Assembly (NCBI GenBank): GCA_051871515.1
Contig: JBJECY010000081.1
Coordinates: 41,209-105,208, forward strand
Source of the DNA: SFTJ01 sp051871515
GTDB taxonomy: Bacteria; Bacteroidota; Bacteroidia; Bacteroidales; Muribaculaceae
DNA: 64,000 bases
Reading direction: 5' to 3'
The notes beneath the pieces are model-generated. The model was given only the letters and a program-made list of their open reading frames with translations, was not told the origin of the DNA and did no database searches. The position numbers and the translations under genes are program-made. This document shows, piece after piece, positions 34,201-42,989 of the stretch; positions within the stretch are counted from its first letter, which is position 1; each line of letters opens with the position of its first letter.

Positions 34201-34758
34201 AAGAAAGTTATCGGTAACAGCACTCCACGCTACGAGTATGGTATCCGCTTAGGCTTAGACTATAAGGGATTCGACTTCTCAATCTTTGGTCAAGGTATTG
34301 GCAAGCGCACAATCTGGGGCGAAGGCTTCTTGGCTATTCCGGGCTTCAACTGCGGCGACGGTGCAATGCCACAAGCCATTGTTGGCAACTATTGGACTGA
34401 AGACAATCCTAACGCATTCTATCCTGCAGCATTCAATATGGGTGGCAGCAGCACAGGCTACAACTTGCAAGAATCTGACCGCTATGCCCTCAACATGTCG
34501 TACTTCCGCATCAAGAACGTCACTCTTGGCTACACCTTGCCAGTTGAACTCACTCGCAAGGCTTACATCAGCAAGTGCCGCATTTATGTTGCCGCAGAAA
34601 ACTTGTTTACATTCGACAAGTTGCACGACCTGCCTATCGACCCAGAAGTTGTATCGGGTGTTTCAATGTGGAACTCAAGCAACTACAACAGCGGCCGTAC
34701 AGGTGTAGGTACTCCTGCAATGAAGAACTACTCAGTTGGTATTCAGTTGAACTTCTAA
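31231..34758 (+). CDS. SusC/RagA-family TonB-dependent outer-membrane transporter (pair 2)
   Basis: The protein of about 1175 residues starts MKKALAMFAALCLAVGAPYS, a signal peptide nearly the same as that of the divergent SusC. Then come the carboxypeptidase-D-like domain (VSGVVKDSKGEPLIGATIMV), the signature LDDLVVVGYGQQKKINLTGAVSSV, the plug (VGRGLQGTTPGLNVV, SVLKDAAAASIYGSKAAFGVILITTKKG) and the barrel ending in VGIQLNF. I chose the ATG at 31231 over a TTG 9 bases upstream. Codon use leans to C-ending codons, as in highly expressed genes. It is 13 bases from susD. Its promoter and crossover-like site lie upstream, next to the invertase gene. Confidence 0.96.
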   Translation: MKKALAMFAALCLAVGAPYSGENSWNEGFVAHAQGNAVSGVVKDSKGEPLIGATIMVKGTTRGVSTDVNGRFTVQAAPNSVLQVSFVGMKTKSVKVSGQKNIDVVLEGTGAELDDLVVVGYGQQKKINLTGAVSSVDVEKTLQGRQIPDVGRGLQGTTPGLNVVLPNGEIGSDPTIKIRGQFASFQGSTQPLILMDNVEIPSIQIVNPDDVESISVLKDAAAASIYGSKAAFGVILITTKKGAKTESVNVSYSANFAWQNISKKMEMGGIDALQYRVDAMKRVGSTLYGAFWYVDEESLAAARQWQADYGGKIGKNDPFVYGRDWYVNEKGYKFSKRIFDPYDYMIREWAPSMTHNLSVNGRSGRTSYNIGLGYLDQSGLIAPSKHDDFRRYNASVRLTTEINKYVTVHAGLTYSMRNKRYAYATNSTTADPWLYLYRWDTTYPMGYDDQGRDLRSPYNEMKNANTANKQNTYLSFNAGLTINLTNDWHVNVDYTYAQEDQVWNKIGTKFTMCNTWGTALLRTNEDGTQMYVDKNTGVEVSSSDANAIPAYELQYFQYTSDGANPDHIRREVTNAKRHTWNITTDYNWQINESNNLKALLGANIVDWESDNSWSQITNLTDIVNPSWDKTNGTQTASGNLYWEGQVGFFGRLNYSLMDKYLLEANLRYDASSKFPEHLRWRWFPSFSGGWRVSEETFMNWAKPALQAAKIRASWGKIGDQSVASSLYVPTMAQGQISWLAGGKKLVYVGTPAAVLADITWQDIVTTDFGIDLSFLDGRVALTYDWYQRDTKNMIVGMEGVPATFGSSAPKGNFGNLRTRGWEIALNLNHRLSCGLGMNATFTISDAKTKITEYGTGQSVDGWYNGKTYGEIWGYEVDRLYQKDDFVYDGDGNLVTTWAYHGKEVAEGTAGAKKVNKLKDPNGVYQDNFQGGNFMFGPGDVKYKDLDGNGDIYNTAYLKEYNGALIGPDDPNYNSPDAKLVGSNTVRDHGDKKVIGNSTPRYEYGIRLGLDYKGFDFSIFGQGIGKRTIWGEGFLAIPGFNCGDGAMPQAIVGNYWTEDNPNAFYPAAFNMGGSSTGYNLQESDRYALNMSYFRIKNVTLGYTLPVELTRKAYISKCRIYVAAENLFTFDKLHDLPIDPEVVSGVSMWNSSNYNSGRTGVGTPAMKNYSVGIQLNF

Positions 34759-34771
34759 AACTAATTTGAAA

Positions 34772-36664
34772 ATGAAAAACAGATTATCATTAATATTGTT
34801 AAGCATAGCACTGTGCGTTGTGGCTGTTTCGTGCGACGACATTCTTGACCGTCCTGAAAAGAACTCCCCCAGCGATTCAACATTCTGGAAAACAGAAAGC
34901 GACCTCTCGCTCTATGCTAACGGCTTCTATGCCAACTATTTTATTGGTTACGGACAGGGATGGAGCGCAAGTTACTCTCCATTCCGCGGCTACGGCTTCA
35001 GCGACGATGTGGCTTCTACAGGTACTCAAGCCAACTTCACTTCAAGCCTTCCTTCTACGGTGTTCAGCACCTCAGAAACTGCCGTAGGCACTTATAGCAC
35101 CGAATACACTTGCCCAAGCATGGTGTTCTCGTGGATTCGCAAGGCTAACATCATGATTGACCGCATCGAAACCAAGGCTAAGTCAAGTTTGTCAACTGAG
35201 GCTTACAACCACTGGCTGGCTGTTGCCAAGTTCTTCAAATGCTATTCTTATTGCCGCCTTGTTGAGCGTTTTGGCGATGTGCCTTACTTTGAAACTCAAC
35301 CTGACGCATCAGATTTCGATGAACTCTACAAGGACCGCGACTCGCGAATCTTTGTTATGGACAAGGTTTATGACATGTCGAATGAAATTCTTGCCAACAT
35401 GCGCACAAACGATGGCACCGACAAGCTCAACCGCTATGTTGCTGCTGCATTCATCTCGCGCTGGTTCCTCTTTGAAGGTACTTGGCAGAAATATCACGGT
35501 GGCGACCAAGCCGCAGCCAAGAAATATCTTCAAATGGCTCGCGACGCCGCTCAACTGGTGATGGATTCGGGCAACTATGCAATCGACAAATCAGTTCGCG
35601 ACTTGTGGGGCTCACAAGACCTCAGCAGCAAGGAAGCACTCATGGTTCGCCACTTCCTCGATTCAGAGGCTATTCGTCACTGTGTGGCTTCTTATTCAAA
35701 CAGTACCGAAAGTCAATCGGGCTTGAACCTCGCATTCTTGAAGTCGGTTATCCGTCAAGACGGTAAGCCTTACACCACTTCGTCACTTTGCGATGGCAAC
35801 GACCCAAAATCGCTTTCACTCCCTGTAATGGGTAAGACTTGCGACCCACGCTTTGAAGCATCAATCAGCGACCTTCCTGTGCAATCATCTTCTACTCTTG
35901 TTTATCAATGCAAGTTCATTGACCGCGCAGCTTGGAACATGTCGAACTCTGAACGTGGTGTTCTAGCAATCTATCAGAGTGTAACCAACACCAACGATGC
36001 TCCGGTTATCCGCTATGCTGAAGTTCTGCTCAGCTGGATTGAGGCTAAGGCTGAATTGGCACTCCTTGGTGACATTGCTGTATCTCAAGATGACATCGAC
36101 CGCTCAATCAACGTGCTTCGCGACCGTCCACTCGATGCAGTGGCAACTGAAAAGGGCTTGAAAAACACTGCTCACATGCAACTTAATGAAATCACTGCTG
36201 ACTTCGACCCAGAACGCGATGCCGACGTTGACCCATTGGTATGGGAAATCCGCCGCGAACGCCGTCTTGAAATGGTATTCGAACACAGCCGTATCCTTGA
36301 CCTTCGCCGCTGGCACAAACTCGACTACATGGACAACGTAGCGCATCCTGAAACAATGCGTGGTCCGTGGGTTGACTTTGCTAACGACACTTACAAAGGT
36401 CCGGGCAAGCCAACTGATGCCAATGGTCAACTTGCAATCAGCGCGTTGCTTAAGCCTGGTTCTACCCAAGTTCAAAAAGCCGATGGCACTATTGTGACTT
36501 ACGATGGCACTAACGCTGAAGATATGGTTGGTTTCTACCTCCCAACTTCTGTTAAGCCTCGCAATGCGTTCTACGAAAGAAGCTATTTGAGCCCAATCGG
36601 AACTCAAGACATCAGTAACTACAATGTGAAGGGTTATACACTTACCCAAACCGCAGGTTGGTAA
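34772..36664 (+). CDS. SusD/RagB-family glycan-binding lipoprotein (pair 2)
   Basis: The 630-residue protein has a lipoprotein signal ending VVAVSC (Cys21), followed by DDILDRPEKNSPSDSTFWKTESDLSLYANGFYANYF, the classical RagB/SusD N-terminus. NHWLAVAKFFKCYSYCRLVERFGDVPYFE is the conserved TPR segment, and YAEVLLSWIEAKAEL and EIRRERRLEMVFEHSRILDLRRWHKLDYMDN mark the C-terminal half. Length is slightly above the 500-600 usual. It directly follows its SusC. As with pair 1, no enzyme gene is linked, so the substrate stays open. The strong terminator at 36702 ends the unit. Confidence 0.96.
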   Translation: MKNRLSLILLSIALCVVAVSCDDILDRPEKNSPSDSTFWKTESDLSLYANGFYANYFIGYGQGWSASYSPFRGYGFSDDVASTGTQANFTSSLPSTVFSTSETAVGTYSTEYTCPSMVFSWIRKANIMIDRIETKAKSSLSTEAYNHWLAVAKFFKCYSYCRLVERFGDVPYFETQPDASDFDELYKDRDSRIFVMDKVYDMSNEILANMRTNDGTDKLNRYVAAAFISRWFLFEGTWQKYHGGDQAAAKKYLQMARDAAQLVMDSGNYAIDKSVRDLWGSQDLSSKEALMVRHFLDSEAIRHCVASYSNSTESQSGLNLAFLKSVIRQDGKPYTTSSLCDGNDPKSLSLPVMGKTCDPRFEASISDLPVQSSSTLVYQCKFIDRAAWNMSNSERGVLAIYQSVTNTNDAPVIRYAEVLLSWIEAKAELALLGDIAVSQDDIDRSINVLRDRPLDAVATEKGLKNTAHMQLNEITADFDPERDADVDPLVWEIRRERRLEMVFEHSRILDLRRWHKLDYMDNVAHPETMRGPWVDFANDTYKGPGKPTDANGQLAISALLKPGSTQVQKADGTIVTYDGTNAEDMVGFYLPTSVKPRNAFYERSYLSPIGTQDISNYNVKGYTLTQTAGW

Positions 36665-36701
36665 TCCTTTTAGTTGCATAGATTACATTATTAATTAATA
36701 C

Positions 36702-36748
36702 GGGTGCTTTTCCCTCCTTTGATGTGGGGGAGAAGCACCCCTTTTTTT
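36702..36748 (+). terminator. Rho-independent terminator after SusCD pair 2
   Basis: GGGTGCTT (36702-36709) pairs with AAGCACCC (36733-36740), extended by CCCTCC/GGGGGAG inside, and is followed by seven T residues. It stands 38 bases after the susD stop. Confidence 0.9.
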
Positions 36749-36917
36749 GCCCGCATGCAGAGGCCCGTTGAGAGGGTGTGGCAGCGCGTTGGCTGAGTCG
36801 GCTTTACGGGCAGATTTTGGGGTTTGCCGCAGCTGCCACGCCACTGTGTAGTGGCGGTTTGCATACGCAAAATTCAAATAAATGACACTTTATAGGCTCT
36901 GCTTGCACAATTTTTTG

Positions 36918-36925
36918 TAATTTTG
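36918..36925 (+). promoter_or_regulatory. Possible -7 element for lysS
   Basis: TAATTTTG fits TAnnTTTG about 44 bases before the lysS start. No TTTG stands at the right distance upstream, so only the -7 half is supported. Confidence 0.35.
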
Positions 36926-36968
36926 TGGCTTAAAGTGAATTAAAAACAGAAACAAACGTAATATTAAT

Positions 36969-38711
36969 ATGAGCATTTTTGACTTAAGCGAACAAGAAAT
37001 CATCCGACGAAACAGTCTCACCGAGTTGCGCAATATGGGCATTGACCCCTATCCCGCAGCAGAATATAAGGTGAACGCTTACACCACCGAAATCAGAGAA
37101 AGCTTCAGCGACGATGCCGAGCCTCGCCAAGTGAGCATTGCCGGCCGCGTGATGGGCCGCCGCATCATGGGCAAGGCGTCGTTTATGGAATTGCAGGACA
37201 GCAAGGGCCGCATTCAAGTGTATGTTAACCGCGACGAATTGTGTCCCGACGAGAATAAAGACCTCTATAATGTGGTGTTCAAGAAGTTGCTCGACATTGG
37301 CGACTTTGTGGGCGTTGAGGGCTTTGTGTTCCGCACCCAAACCGGCGAGATTTCTGTCCACGCCAAGAGCCTCACTGTGCTCAGCAAGTCGTTGCGCCCG
37401 CTGCCCATCGTTAAGCAAAAGGACGGCGTGACCTACGATGCTTTTGAAGACCCTGAGTTGCGTTACCGCCAGCGCTACGTTGACCTGATTGTGAACGATG
37501 GCGTTAAAGACACCTTCCTGCAACGCGCCACTGTGATTCGCACCATTCGCCGCGTGCTCGACGAGGCAGGCTACACCGAGGTTGAGACACCAACCCTGCA
37601 AGCCATTGCCGGCGGTGCCAGCGCACGCCCATTCACCACTCACTTCAATGCGCTGAACATTGATATGTATATGCGCATTGCCACCGAGCTCTATCTAAAG
37701 CGCCTCATTGTGGGCGGCTTTGAAGGCGTGTATGAAATAGGCAAAAACTTCCGCAACGAGGGTATGGACCGCAACCACAATCCCGAATTTACTTGCATGG
37801 AGCTGTATGTTCAATATAAGGACTACAACTGGATGATGAGCTTCACCGAGAAACTGCTCGAGACCGTATGTATTGCCGTTAACGGCACCACTGAGCGCGA
37901 AATCGACGGCGAAATCATCAGCTTCAAGGCACCATATCGCCGTCTGCCTATCCTTGATGCCATCAAGGAAAAAACCGGCTACGACCTCAACGGCAAGAGC
38001 GAGGACGAGATACGTCAAGTGTGCCGCGAGTTGAAGATGGAAATCGACGAAACTATGGGCAAGGGCAAGCTCATCGACGAGATTTTTGGCGAGTTCTGCG
38101 AAGGCTCGTATAAGCAACCAACCTTCATCACCGACTATCCTGTGGAGATGAGTCCGCTCACCAAGATGCACCGCTCTAAGCCCGGCCTCACCGAGCGCTT
38201 TGAGCTGATGGTCAACGGCAAGGAGCTTGCCAACGCCTACTCAGAGCTTAACGACCCAATCGACCAGGAAGAACGCTTCAAGGAGCAGATGCGTCTTGCC
38301 GACAAGGGCGACGACGAGGCAATGATTATTGACCAAGACTTCTTGCGCGCTCTGCAATATGGCATGCCTCCAACATCGGGCATCGGCATTGGCATTGACC
38401 GTCTGGTGATGCTCATGACCGGTAAGACTTACATCCAAGAGGTGCTCTTCTTCCCGCAGATGCGCCCCGAAAAGGTGCCTGCTCGTGACCGCGTTGAGGC
38501 ATTCACCGCTCTGGGTATGCCTGAGCAATGGGTTCCGGCCGTGCAATCGCTGGGTTATCTCACCGTGGCATCGTTGGCATCGCTCAGCGGCGAGAAGTTG
38601 CGTCAAATGCTCTTTGACCTCAATAAGAAATATAAGCTTAACTGGGAAATCCCGGCTTTGGACAACGTGAAGAGCTGGATTGAGCAAGCCGCTGCTCAAA
38701 ATCAGCAATAA
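36969..38711 (+). CDS. lysS: Lysine--tRNA ligase, class II
   Basis: The 580-residue protein has the OB-fold anticodon-binding domain (VSIAGRVMGRRIMGKASFMELQDSKGRIQVYV), class II motif 2 (NFRNEGMDRNHNPEFTCMEL) and motif 3 (GIGIGIDRLVMLMTG). After the catalytic core comes a C-terminal extension of about 65 residues (MPEQWVPAVQSLGYLTVASLASLSGEKLRQMLFDLNKKYKLNWE), typical of Bacteroidetes LysRS. It charges tRNA-Lys in the cytoplasm. It precedes gpsA as in Bacteroides; the usual pgi gene after gpsA is absent. Confidence 0.98.
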   Translation: MSIFDLSEQEIIRRNSLTELRNMGIDPYPAAEYKVNAYTTEIRESFSDDAEPRQVSIAGRVMGRRIMGKASFMELQDSKGRIQVYVNRDELCPDENKDLYNVVFKKLLDIGDFVGVEGFVFRTQTGEISVHAKSLTVLSKSLRPLPIVKQKDGVTYDAFEDPELRYRQRYVDLIVNDGVKDTFLQRATVIRTIRRVLDEAGYTEVETPTLQAIAGGASARPFTTHFNALNIDMYMRIATELYLKRLIVGGFEGVYEIGKNFRNEGMDRNHNPEFTCMELYVQYKDYNWMMSFTEKLLETVCIAVNGTTEREIDGEIISFKAPYRRLPILDAIKEKTGYDLNGKSEDEIRQVCRELKMEIDETMGKGKLIDEIFGEFCEGSYKQPTFITDYPVEMSPLTKMHRSKPGLTERFELMVNGKELANAYSELNDPIDQEERFKEQMRLADKGDDEAMIIDQDFLRALQYGMPPTSGIGIGIDRLVMLMTGKTYIQEVLFFPQMRPEKVPARDRVEAFTALGMPEQWVPAVQSLGYLTVASLASLSGEKLRQMLFDLNKKYKLNWEIPALDNVKSWIEQAAAQNQQ

Positions 38712-38767
38712 TCACACACTATCCACACCGTCGCCACTCGCTCTCAGGCAGGGTTTTGATAAGCAAC

Positions 38768-38813
38768 GCCTCTTGCCGGATTGCCGTGGGCATTTGCCCT
38801 CACAGCAAGAGGC
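38768..38813 (+). terminator. Stem-loop after lysS without T-run
   Basis: GCCTCTTGC (38768-38776) pairs with GCAAGAGGC (38805-38813), with an inner GGGCA/TGCCC stem. No T-run follows, so it may be a processing or pause signal rather than a terminator. The rest of the gap 38712-39047 shows no gene. Confidence 0.5.
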
Positions 38814-39047
38814 CTTGTGATGCACCTGCTGAGAGATTGAGGTGGGGATATACACCACCATCGGTTGCTTGCCAAGGCAACTGATTGATAACAAACAAGT
38901 CAATATAAACATTTATTTTGTGCCACTATGGGTGTGGCGTAGCACAGAGCCGCATGCTGCTCATGAGATTACGCCAATAAACCGATAACAAAGGCAAATA
39001 GGCATTATTTGGCCGTGGCACAGCACACTATTATTTTAAGACCAACT

Positions 39048-40052
39048 ATGACTAACAAGTTTCCCGGGCGAATTGCCGTGATGGGCGGAGGCAGCTGGGC
39101 TACCGCGCTTGCCAAACTCATGCTCAATGGCAATCAAGAGATAATATGGTATATGCGCCGCCCCGACCGCATAGAAGATTTCATGACCACAGGCCACAAT
39201 CCGGTGTATCTGAGCGACGTGAAGTTCGATACTTCGCGCATCACCTTCTCATCTGACATCAACCTTGCGTGCCAAATGGCCGACACGCTGCTGCTTGCCG
39301 TGCCGTCGCCTTACTTCAAGAGCCACATGGCAAAAATCAGCATCGACATCAGCTCAAAATATGTGGTGAACGCCATCAAGGGCATCGTGCCTGATGAGAA
39401 CATGCTCATCACGCAATATATGACTCACCGCTTTGGCGTGCCGCAAGAGCACCAGCTGGTGGTGAGCGGTCCGTGCCACGCCGAGGAAGTGGCGCTTGAG
39501 CGACTCAGCTACCTCACCGTTGGCTCAAACAACAGCGAGTATGCCGATGCATTTGCCAAGTTGCTGGTGAGCAAGCAGATGCGCACCGTCACCTCGGCCG
39601 ATGTAGAAGGCATTGAATATGGTGGCGTGCTCAAAAACGTGTATGCCATTTGCGCCGGCATATTGCACGGCCTTAAGAACGGCGATAACTTCCTTGCCAC
39701 CTTTGTTTCAAACGCCATACGCGAGATGCAACGCTTTGTTGACACCGTTTGTCCGCTTGCTGAGCGCAACATCTGCGATTCGGCTTATCTGGGCGACCTT
39801 ATTGTCACCTGCTACTCGCGCTTCAGCCGCAACCACAACTTCGGCTCAATGATTGGTAAGGGCTACTCGGTGAAAGCCGCCATGATGGAGATGGAAATGG
39901 TGGCTGAGGGCTATTATGCCACCAAATGCATGCACCAAATCAACGAGGTGCATAAGGTGGAAATGCCCATCCTCGATGCCATGTACGGCATCCTCTATGA
40001 GGGCCGCTCTCCTCGCCAAGCCATCACTGAGATGGCAATGTGCCTGAAGTGA
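39048..40052 (+). CDS. gpsA: NAD(P)H-dependent glycerol-3-phosphate dehydrogenase
   Basis: The protein of 334 residues begins MTNKFPGRIAVMGGGSWATALAKLM, with the Rossmann GGGSWATA nucleotide-binding loop typical of GpsA, then PVYLSDVKF, LLLAVPSPYFKSHM, NAIKGIVPDENMLITQYM, LVVSGPCHAEEVALERLSYLTVGS, and the catalytic lysine segment YGGVLKNVYAICAGILHGL. It makes sn-glycerol-3-phosphate for phospholipid synthesis. An ATG 39 bases upstream extends the frame by 13 poorly conserved residues; I prefer the internal start because the Rossmann strand then lies near residue 8. Confidence 0.96.
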   Translation: MTNKFPGRIAVMGGGSWATALAKLMLNGNQEIIWYMRRPDRIEDFMTTGHNPVYLSDVKFDTSRITFSSDINLACQMADTLLLAVPSPYFKSHMAKISIDISSKYVVNAIKGIVPDENMLITQYMTHRFGVPQEHQLVVSGPCHAEEVALERLSYLTVGSNNSEYADAFAKLLVSKQMRTVTSADVEGIEYGGVLKNVYAICAGILHGLKNGDNFLATFVSNAIREMQRFVDTVCPLAERNICDSAYLGDLIVTCYSRFSRNHNFGSMIGKGYSVKAAMMEMEMVAEGYYATKCMHQINEVHKVEMPILDAMYGILYEGRSPRQAITEMAMCLK

Positions 40053-40133
40053 CAACCTGCGCCACACAATGCCGTTGCCGCTGACAAAAAGCGAGCGTTT
40101 GGCAATTTGTTGACACCTTGCAATGATGTTTTT

Positions 40134-40164
40134 TTTGGTGATAGCATAAAAATTGTTATCTTTG
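40134..40164 (+). promoter_or_regulatory. Bacteroides-type promoter for mutS
   Basis: TTTG (40134-40137), a 19-base spacer and TATCTTTG (40157-40164) match the -33/-7 consensus, 48 bases before the mutS start. Confidence 0.7.
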
Positions 40165-40212
40165 CTGATGCGGCACACTTGATGCCTGTGTAACAATAAA
40201 GAACATCATATT

Positions 40213-42828
40213 GTGGCAAAAAACATAGTAGAAACTCCCTTGATGAAGCAGTACGTCGAGATGAAAGCTAAGCATCCCGACGCAGTGCTTCTTTTTCGTG
40301 TGGGTGACTTCTATGAAACATATAGCAGCGATGCGGTAACCGCGTCAGAGATTCTGGGCATCACGCTCACTCGCCGCGCCAACGGTGCAGCGCAAAGCGT
40401 TGAGATGGCGGGTTTTCCGCATCATGCCCTCGACACCTATCTGCCCAAGCTGGTGCGCGCCGGCAAGCGCGTGGCAATATGCGAGCAGCTTGAGGACCCC
40501 AAGCTCACCAAGAAACTGGTGAAGCGCGGCATCACCGAGTTGGTGACCCCGGGCGTGTCAATCAACGATAATGTGCTCAACCTGCGCGAGAACAACTTCC
40601 TGGCAGCGGTGCACTTTGGCAAAAAGGCATGCGGAGTGTCGTTTCTCGACATCAGCACGGGCGAATTTCTCACCGCCGAAGGCTCAACCGACTATGTTGA
40701 GAAGCTGCTTGGCAACTTCTCGCCTAAAGAGGTGCTTGTGCAACGCGGCAACAGAGAGCACTTCAACCAAACATTCTCAGCCAACTATCTCACCTTTGAG
40801 CTCGACGACTGGATGTTTACCGAGGAAACCGCCACCGACCGCCTGTTGCGACATTTTGAAACCAAAAACCTCAAAGGCTTTGGCGTGCACACCATGCACA
40901 ATGCCATTGTGGCGTCGGGCGTGATATTGTGTTACCTCGACATCACTCAGCACACCCACATCAGCCACATCACCACACTGTCACGCATTGAGGCCGACCG
41001 CTATGTGCGCCTCGACAAGTTCACCATACGCAATCTTGAGCTTATTGACGCTATGGGCGAGGACGGCAAGAGCCTGCTGTCGGTGATTGACCGCACCCTA
41101 TCGCCTATGGGCGCTCGCCTGCTGAGGCGTTGGGTGGTGTTTCCGCTCATCGACGTGCAGCAAATCAATCGCCGCCTTGACGTGGTGGAGCACCTTTTTA
41201 AAAATGTTCAGGGGCGCGAGCTGCTAAGGCAGCAGCTTGAAATCATTGGCGACCTTGAACGCCTCATCTCAAAGGTGGCTGTGGCACGCATCACTCCGCG
41301 TGAGCTGATGCAGCTGCGCACCGCACTCGCCGCACTTGAGCCTATCAAAGTGATGTGCGCCTACAGCGAAAACAAGGTGCTGCAAGGCATTGGCGACCAA
41401 CTGAACCTGTGCCAACTCATACGCGACCGCATAGGACGTGAGATAAACCCCGACGCGCCAAACCAGATTAACCGCGGCAACTTCATAAATCCCGGCGTTG
41501 ACAGCGAGCTCGATAAACTGCGCTACATAAGCCATTCAAGCAAAGACTATCTGATGCAGATGCAGCAGCAAGAAAGCGAACGCACCGGCATACCAAGTCT
41601 GAAAATCAGCTTTAACAACGTGTTTGGATACTACATTGAGGTGCGCAACACCCACAAGGACAAAGTGCCGCAAGACTGGATACGCAAGCAGACGCTGGTT
41701 AACGCCGAGCGATACATCACTCCGCAACTCAAAGAATATGAGGAGAAGATTCTGGGAGCCGAGGAGAAGATTGCCGTGATTGAAACGCGCCTGTTTAATG
41801 AGCTTGTGGCTGCCGTGGCTGATTATATCCCTGCCATTCAGCTCAACAGCAACCTTGTGGCACACCTCGACTGCCTGTGCTCGTTTACGCGCGTTGCCAT
41901 TGAGAACCACTATAACCGCCCCGAGCTTAACGATTCGCTCGATATTGACATTGTGGAGGGCCGTCACCCTGTGATTGAGAAACAGCTGCCGCTGAGCGAG
42001 CGATATGTGAGCAACAGCGTGCATCTGGGCAACGACAATCAGCAGATAATCATGATTACCGGTCCAAACATGTCGGGTAAATCGGCGTTGCTGCGCCAAA
42101 CGGCGCTCATTGTGCTCATGGCGCAGATTGGCAGTTTTGTGCCGGCGCAGAAGGCGCAGATTGGCATTGTTGACAAGATATTCACCCGCGTGGGCGCCAG
42201 CGATAACATCTCGCTGGGCGAATCGACCTTTATGGTTGAGATGACCGAGGCGGCAAGCATACTCAATAACATAAGTGAACGCAGCCTGGTGCTCTTTGAC
42301 GAGCTTGGGCGCGGCACCAGCACCTACGACGGCATCTCAATAGCGTGGTCGATTGTGGAATATCTGCATGAGCACAACCGCTTTCACCCAAAAACGCTCT
42401 TTGCCACCCACTATCACGAGCTCAACGAGATGGAGAAGTCGCTTAAGCGCATTGCCAACTACAACGTGTCGGTGAAGGAGATTGGCGGCAAGGTGATTTT
42501 TGTGCGCAAGTTGGTGAAGGGCGGCAGCGAACACAGCTTTGGTATTCATGTAGCAAAGTTGGCGGGTATGCCGCAGGTCATCATAAAGCGCGCTGACCAA
42601 GTGCTGAAGCAGCTTGAGGCCGACCACGCCGGTGACAACTGCATTGAGCGCGTGAGCACCCAAACCGATGCCGGCGGTGGTGTGCAACTGTCGTTCTTTC
42701 AGCTCGATGACCCTGTGCTGAGCCAAGTGCGCGACGAGATTCTTAATGCCGACATCAACAACCTCACTCCCGTTGAGGCACTCAATAAGCTCAACGAGAT
42801 AAAGAAGATACTCACCGGCAAAGGCTGA
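40213..42828 (+). CDS. mutS: DNA mismatch repair protein MutS
   Basis: The 871-residue protein has the mismatch-reading motif LFRVGDFYETYSSDA near the N-terminus, the core and clamp (ISFNNVFGYYIEVRNTHKDKVP), and the ABC-type ATPase: Walker A GPNMSGKSALLRQ (residue 617 on), Q-loop region, ABC signature GASDNISLGESTFMVEM, Walker B LVLFDELGRGTSTYDG, and ATHYHEL. It recognises mismatches and recruits MutL. The start is GTG at 40213 (MAKNIVETPLMKQY), which fits Bacteroides relatives; the first ATG is ten codons in. No mutL is in the window. Confidence 0.98.
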   Translation: MAKNIVETPLMKQYVEMKAKHPDAVLLFRVGDFYETYSSDAVTASEILGITLTRRANGAAQSVEMAGFPHHALDTYLPKLVRAGKRVAICEQLEDPKLTKKLVKRGITELVTPGVSINDNVLNLRENNFLAAVHFGKKACGVSFLDISTGEFLTAEGSTDYVEKLLGNFSPKEVLVQRGNREHFNQTFSANYLTFELDDWMFTEETATDRLLRHFETKNLKGFGVHTMHNAIVASGVILCYLDITQHTHISHITTLSRIEADRYVRLDKFTIRNLELIDAMGEDGKSLLSVIDRTLSPMGARLLRRWVVFPLIDVQQINRRLDVVEHLFKNVQGRELLRQQLEIIGDLERLISKVAVARITPRELMQLRTALAALEPIKVMCAYSENKVLQGIGDQLNLCQLIRDRIGREINPDAPNQINRGNFINPGVDSELDKLRYISHSSKDYLMQMQQQESERTGIPSLKISFNNVFGYYIEVRNTHKDKVPQDWIRKQTLVNAERYITPQLKEYEEKILGAEEKIAVIETRLFNELVAAVADYIPAIQLNSNLVAHLDCLCSFTRVAIENHYNRPELNDSLDIDIVEGRHPVIEKQLPLSERYVSNSVHLGNDNQQIIMITGPNMSGKSALLRQTALIVLMAQIGSFVPAQKAQIGIVDKIFTRVGASDNISLGESTFMVEMTEAASILNNISERSLVLFDELGRGTSTYDGISIAWSIVEYLHEHNRFHPKTLFATHYHELNEMEKSLKRIANYNVSVKEIGGKVIFVRKLVKGGSEHSFGIHVAKLAGMPQVIIKRADQVLKQLEADHAGDNCIERVSTQTDAGGGVQLSFFQLDDPVLSQVRDEILNADINNLTPVEALNKLNEIKKILTGKG

Positions 42829-42989
42829 CGCCAACGCCGGGGCAAGCGTTGCCTGTGATATGCGTTGGCAAGCCTGCACACAACATGCAACTTACACTGA
42901 ATGATGCGAACAGCCGAATGCAAACGTCTTAGTGGCGAGTTACAACACAAGATTGATTATTTTTAATTACTTAACCGAAATATTGATAT

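Noticed and set aside
36984..37643. Open frame of 219 codons on the minus strand
   Set aside because: It lies wholly within lysS, whose class II motifs are unambiguous.
38712..39047. Riboswitch or small RNA upstream of gpsA
   Set aside because: Only simple stem-loops are visible; no conserved riboswitch core was recognised.
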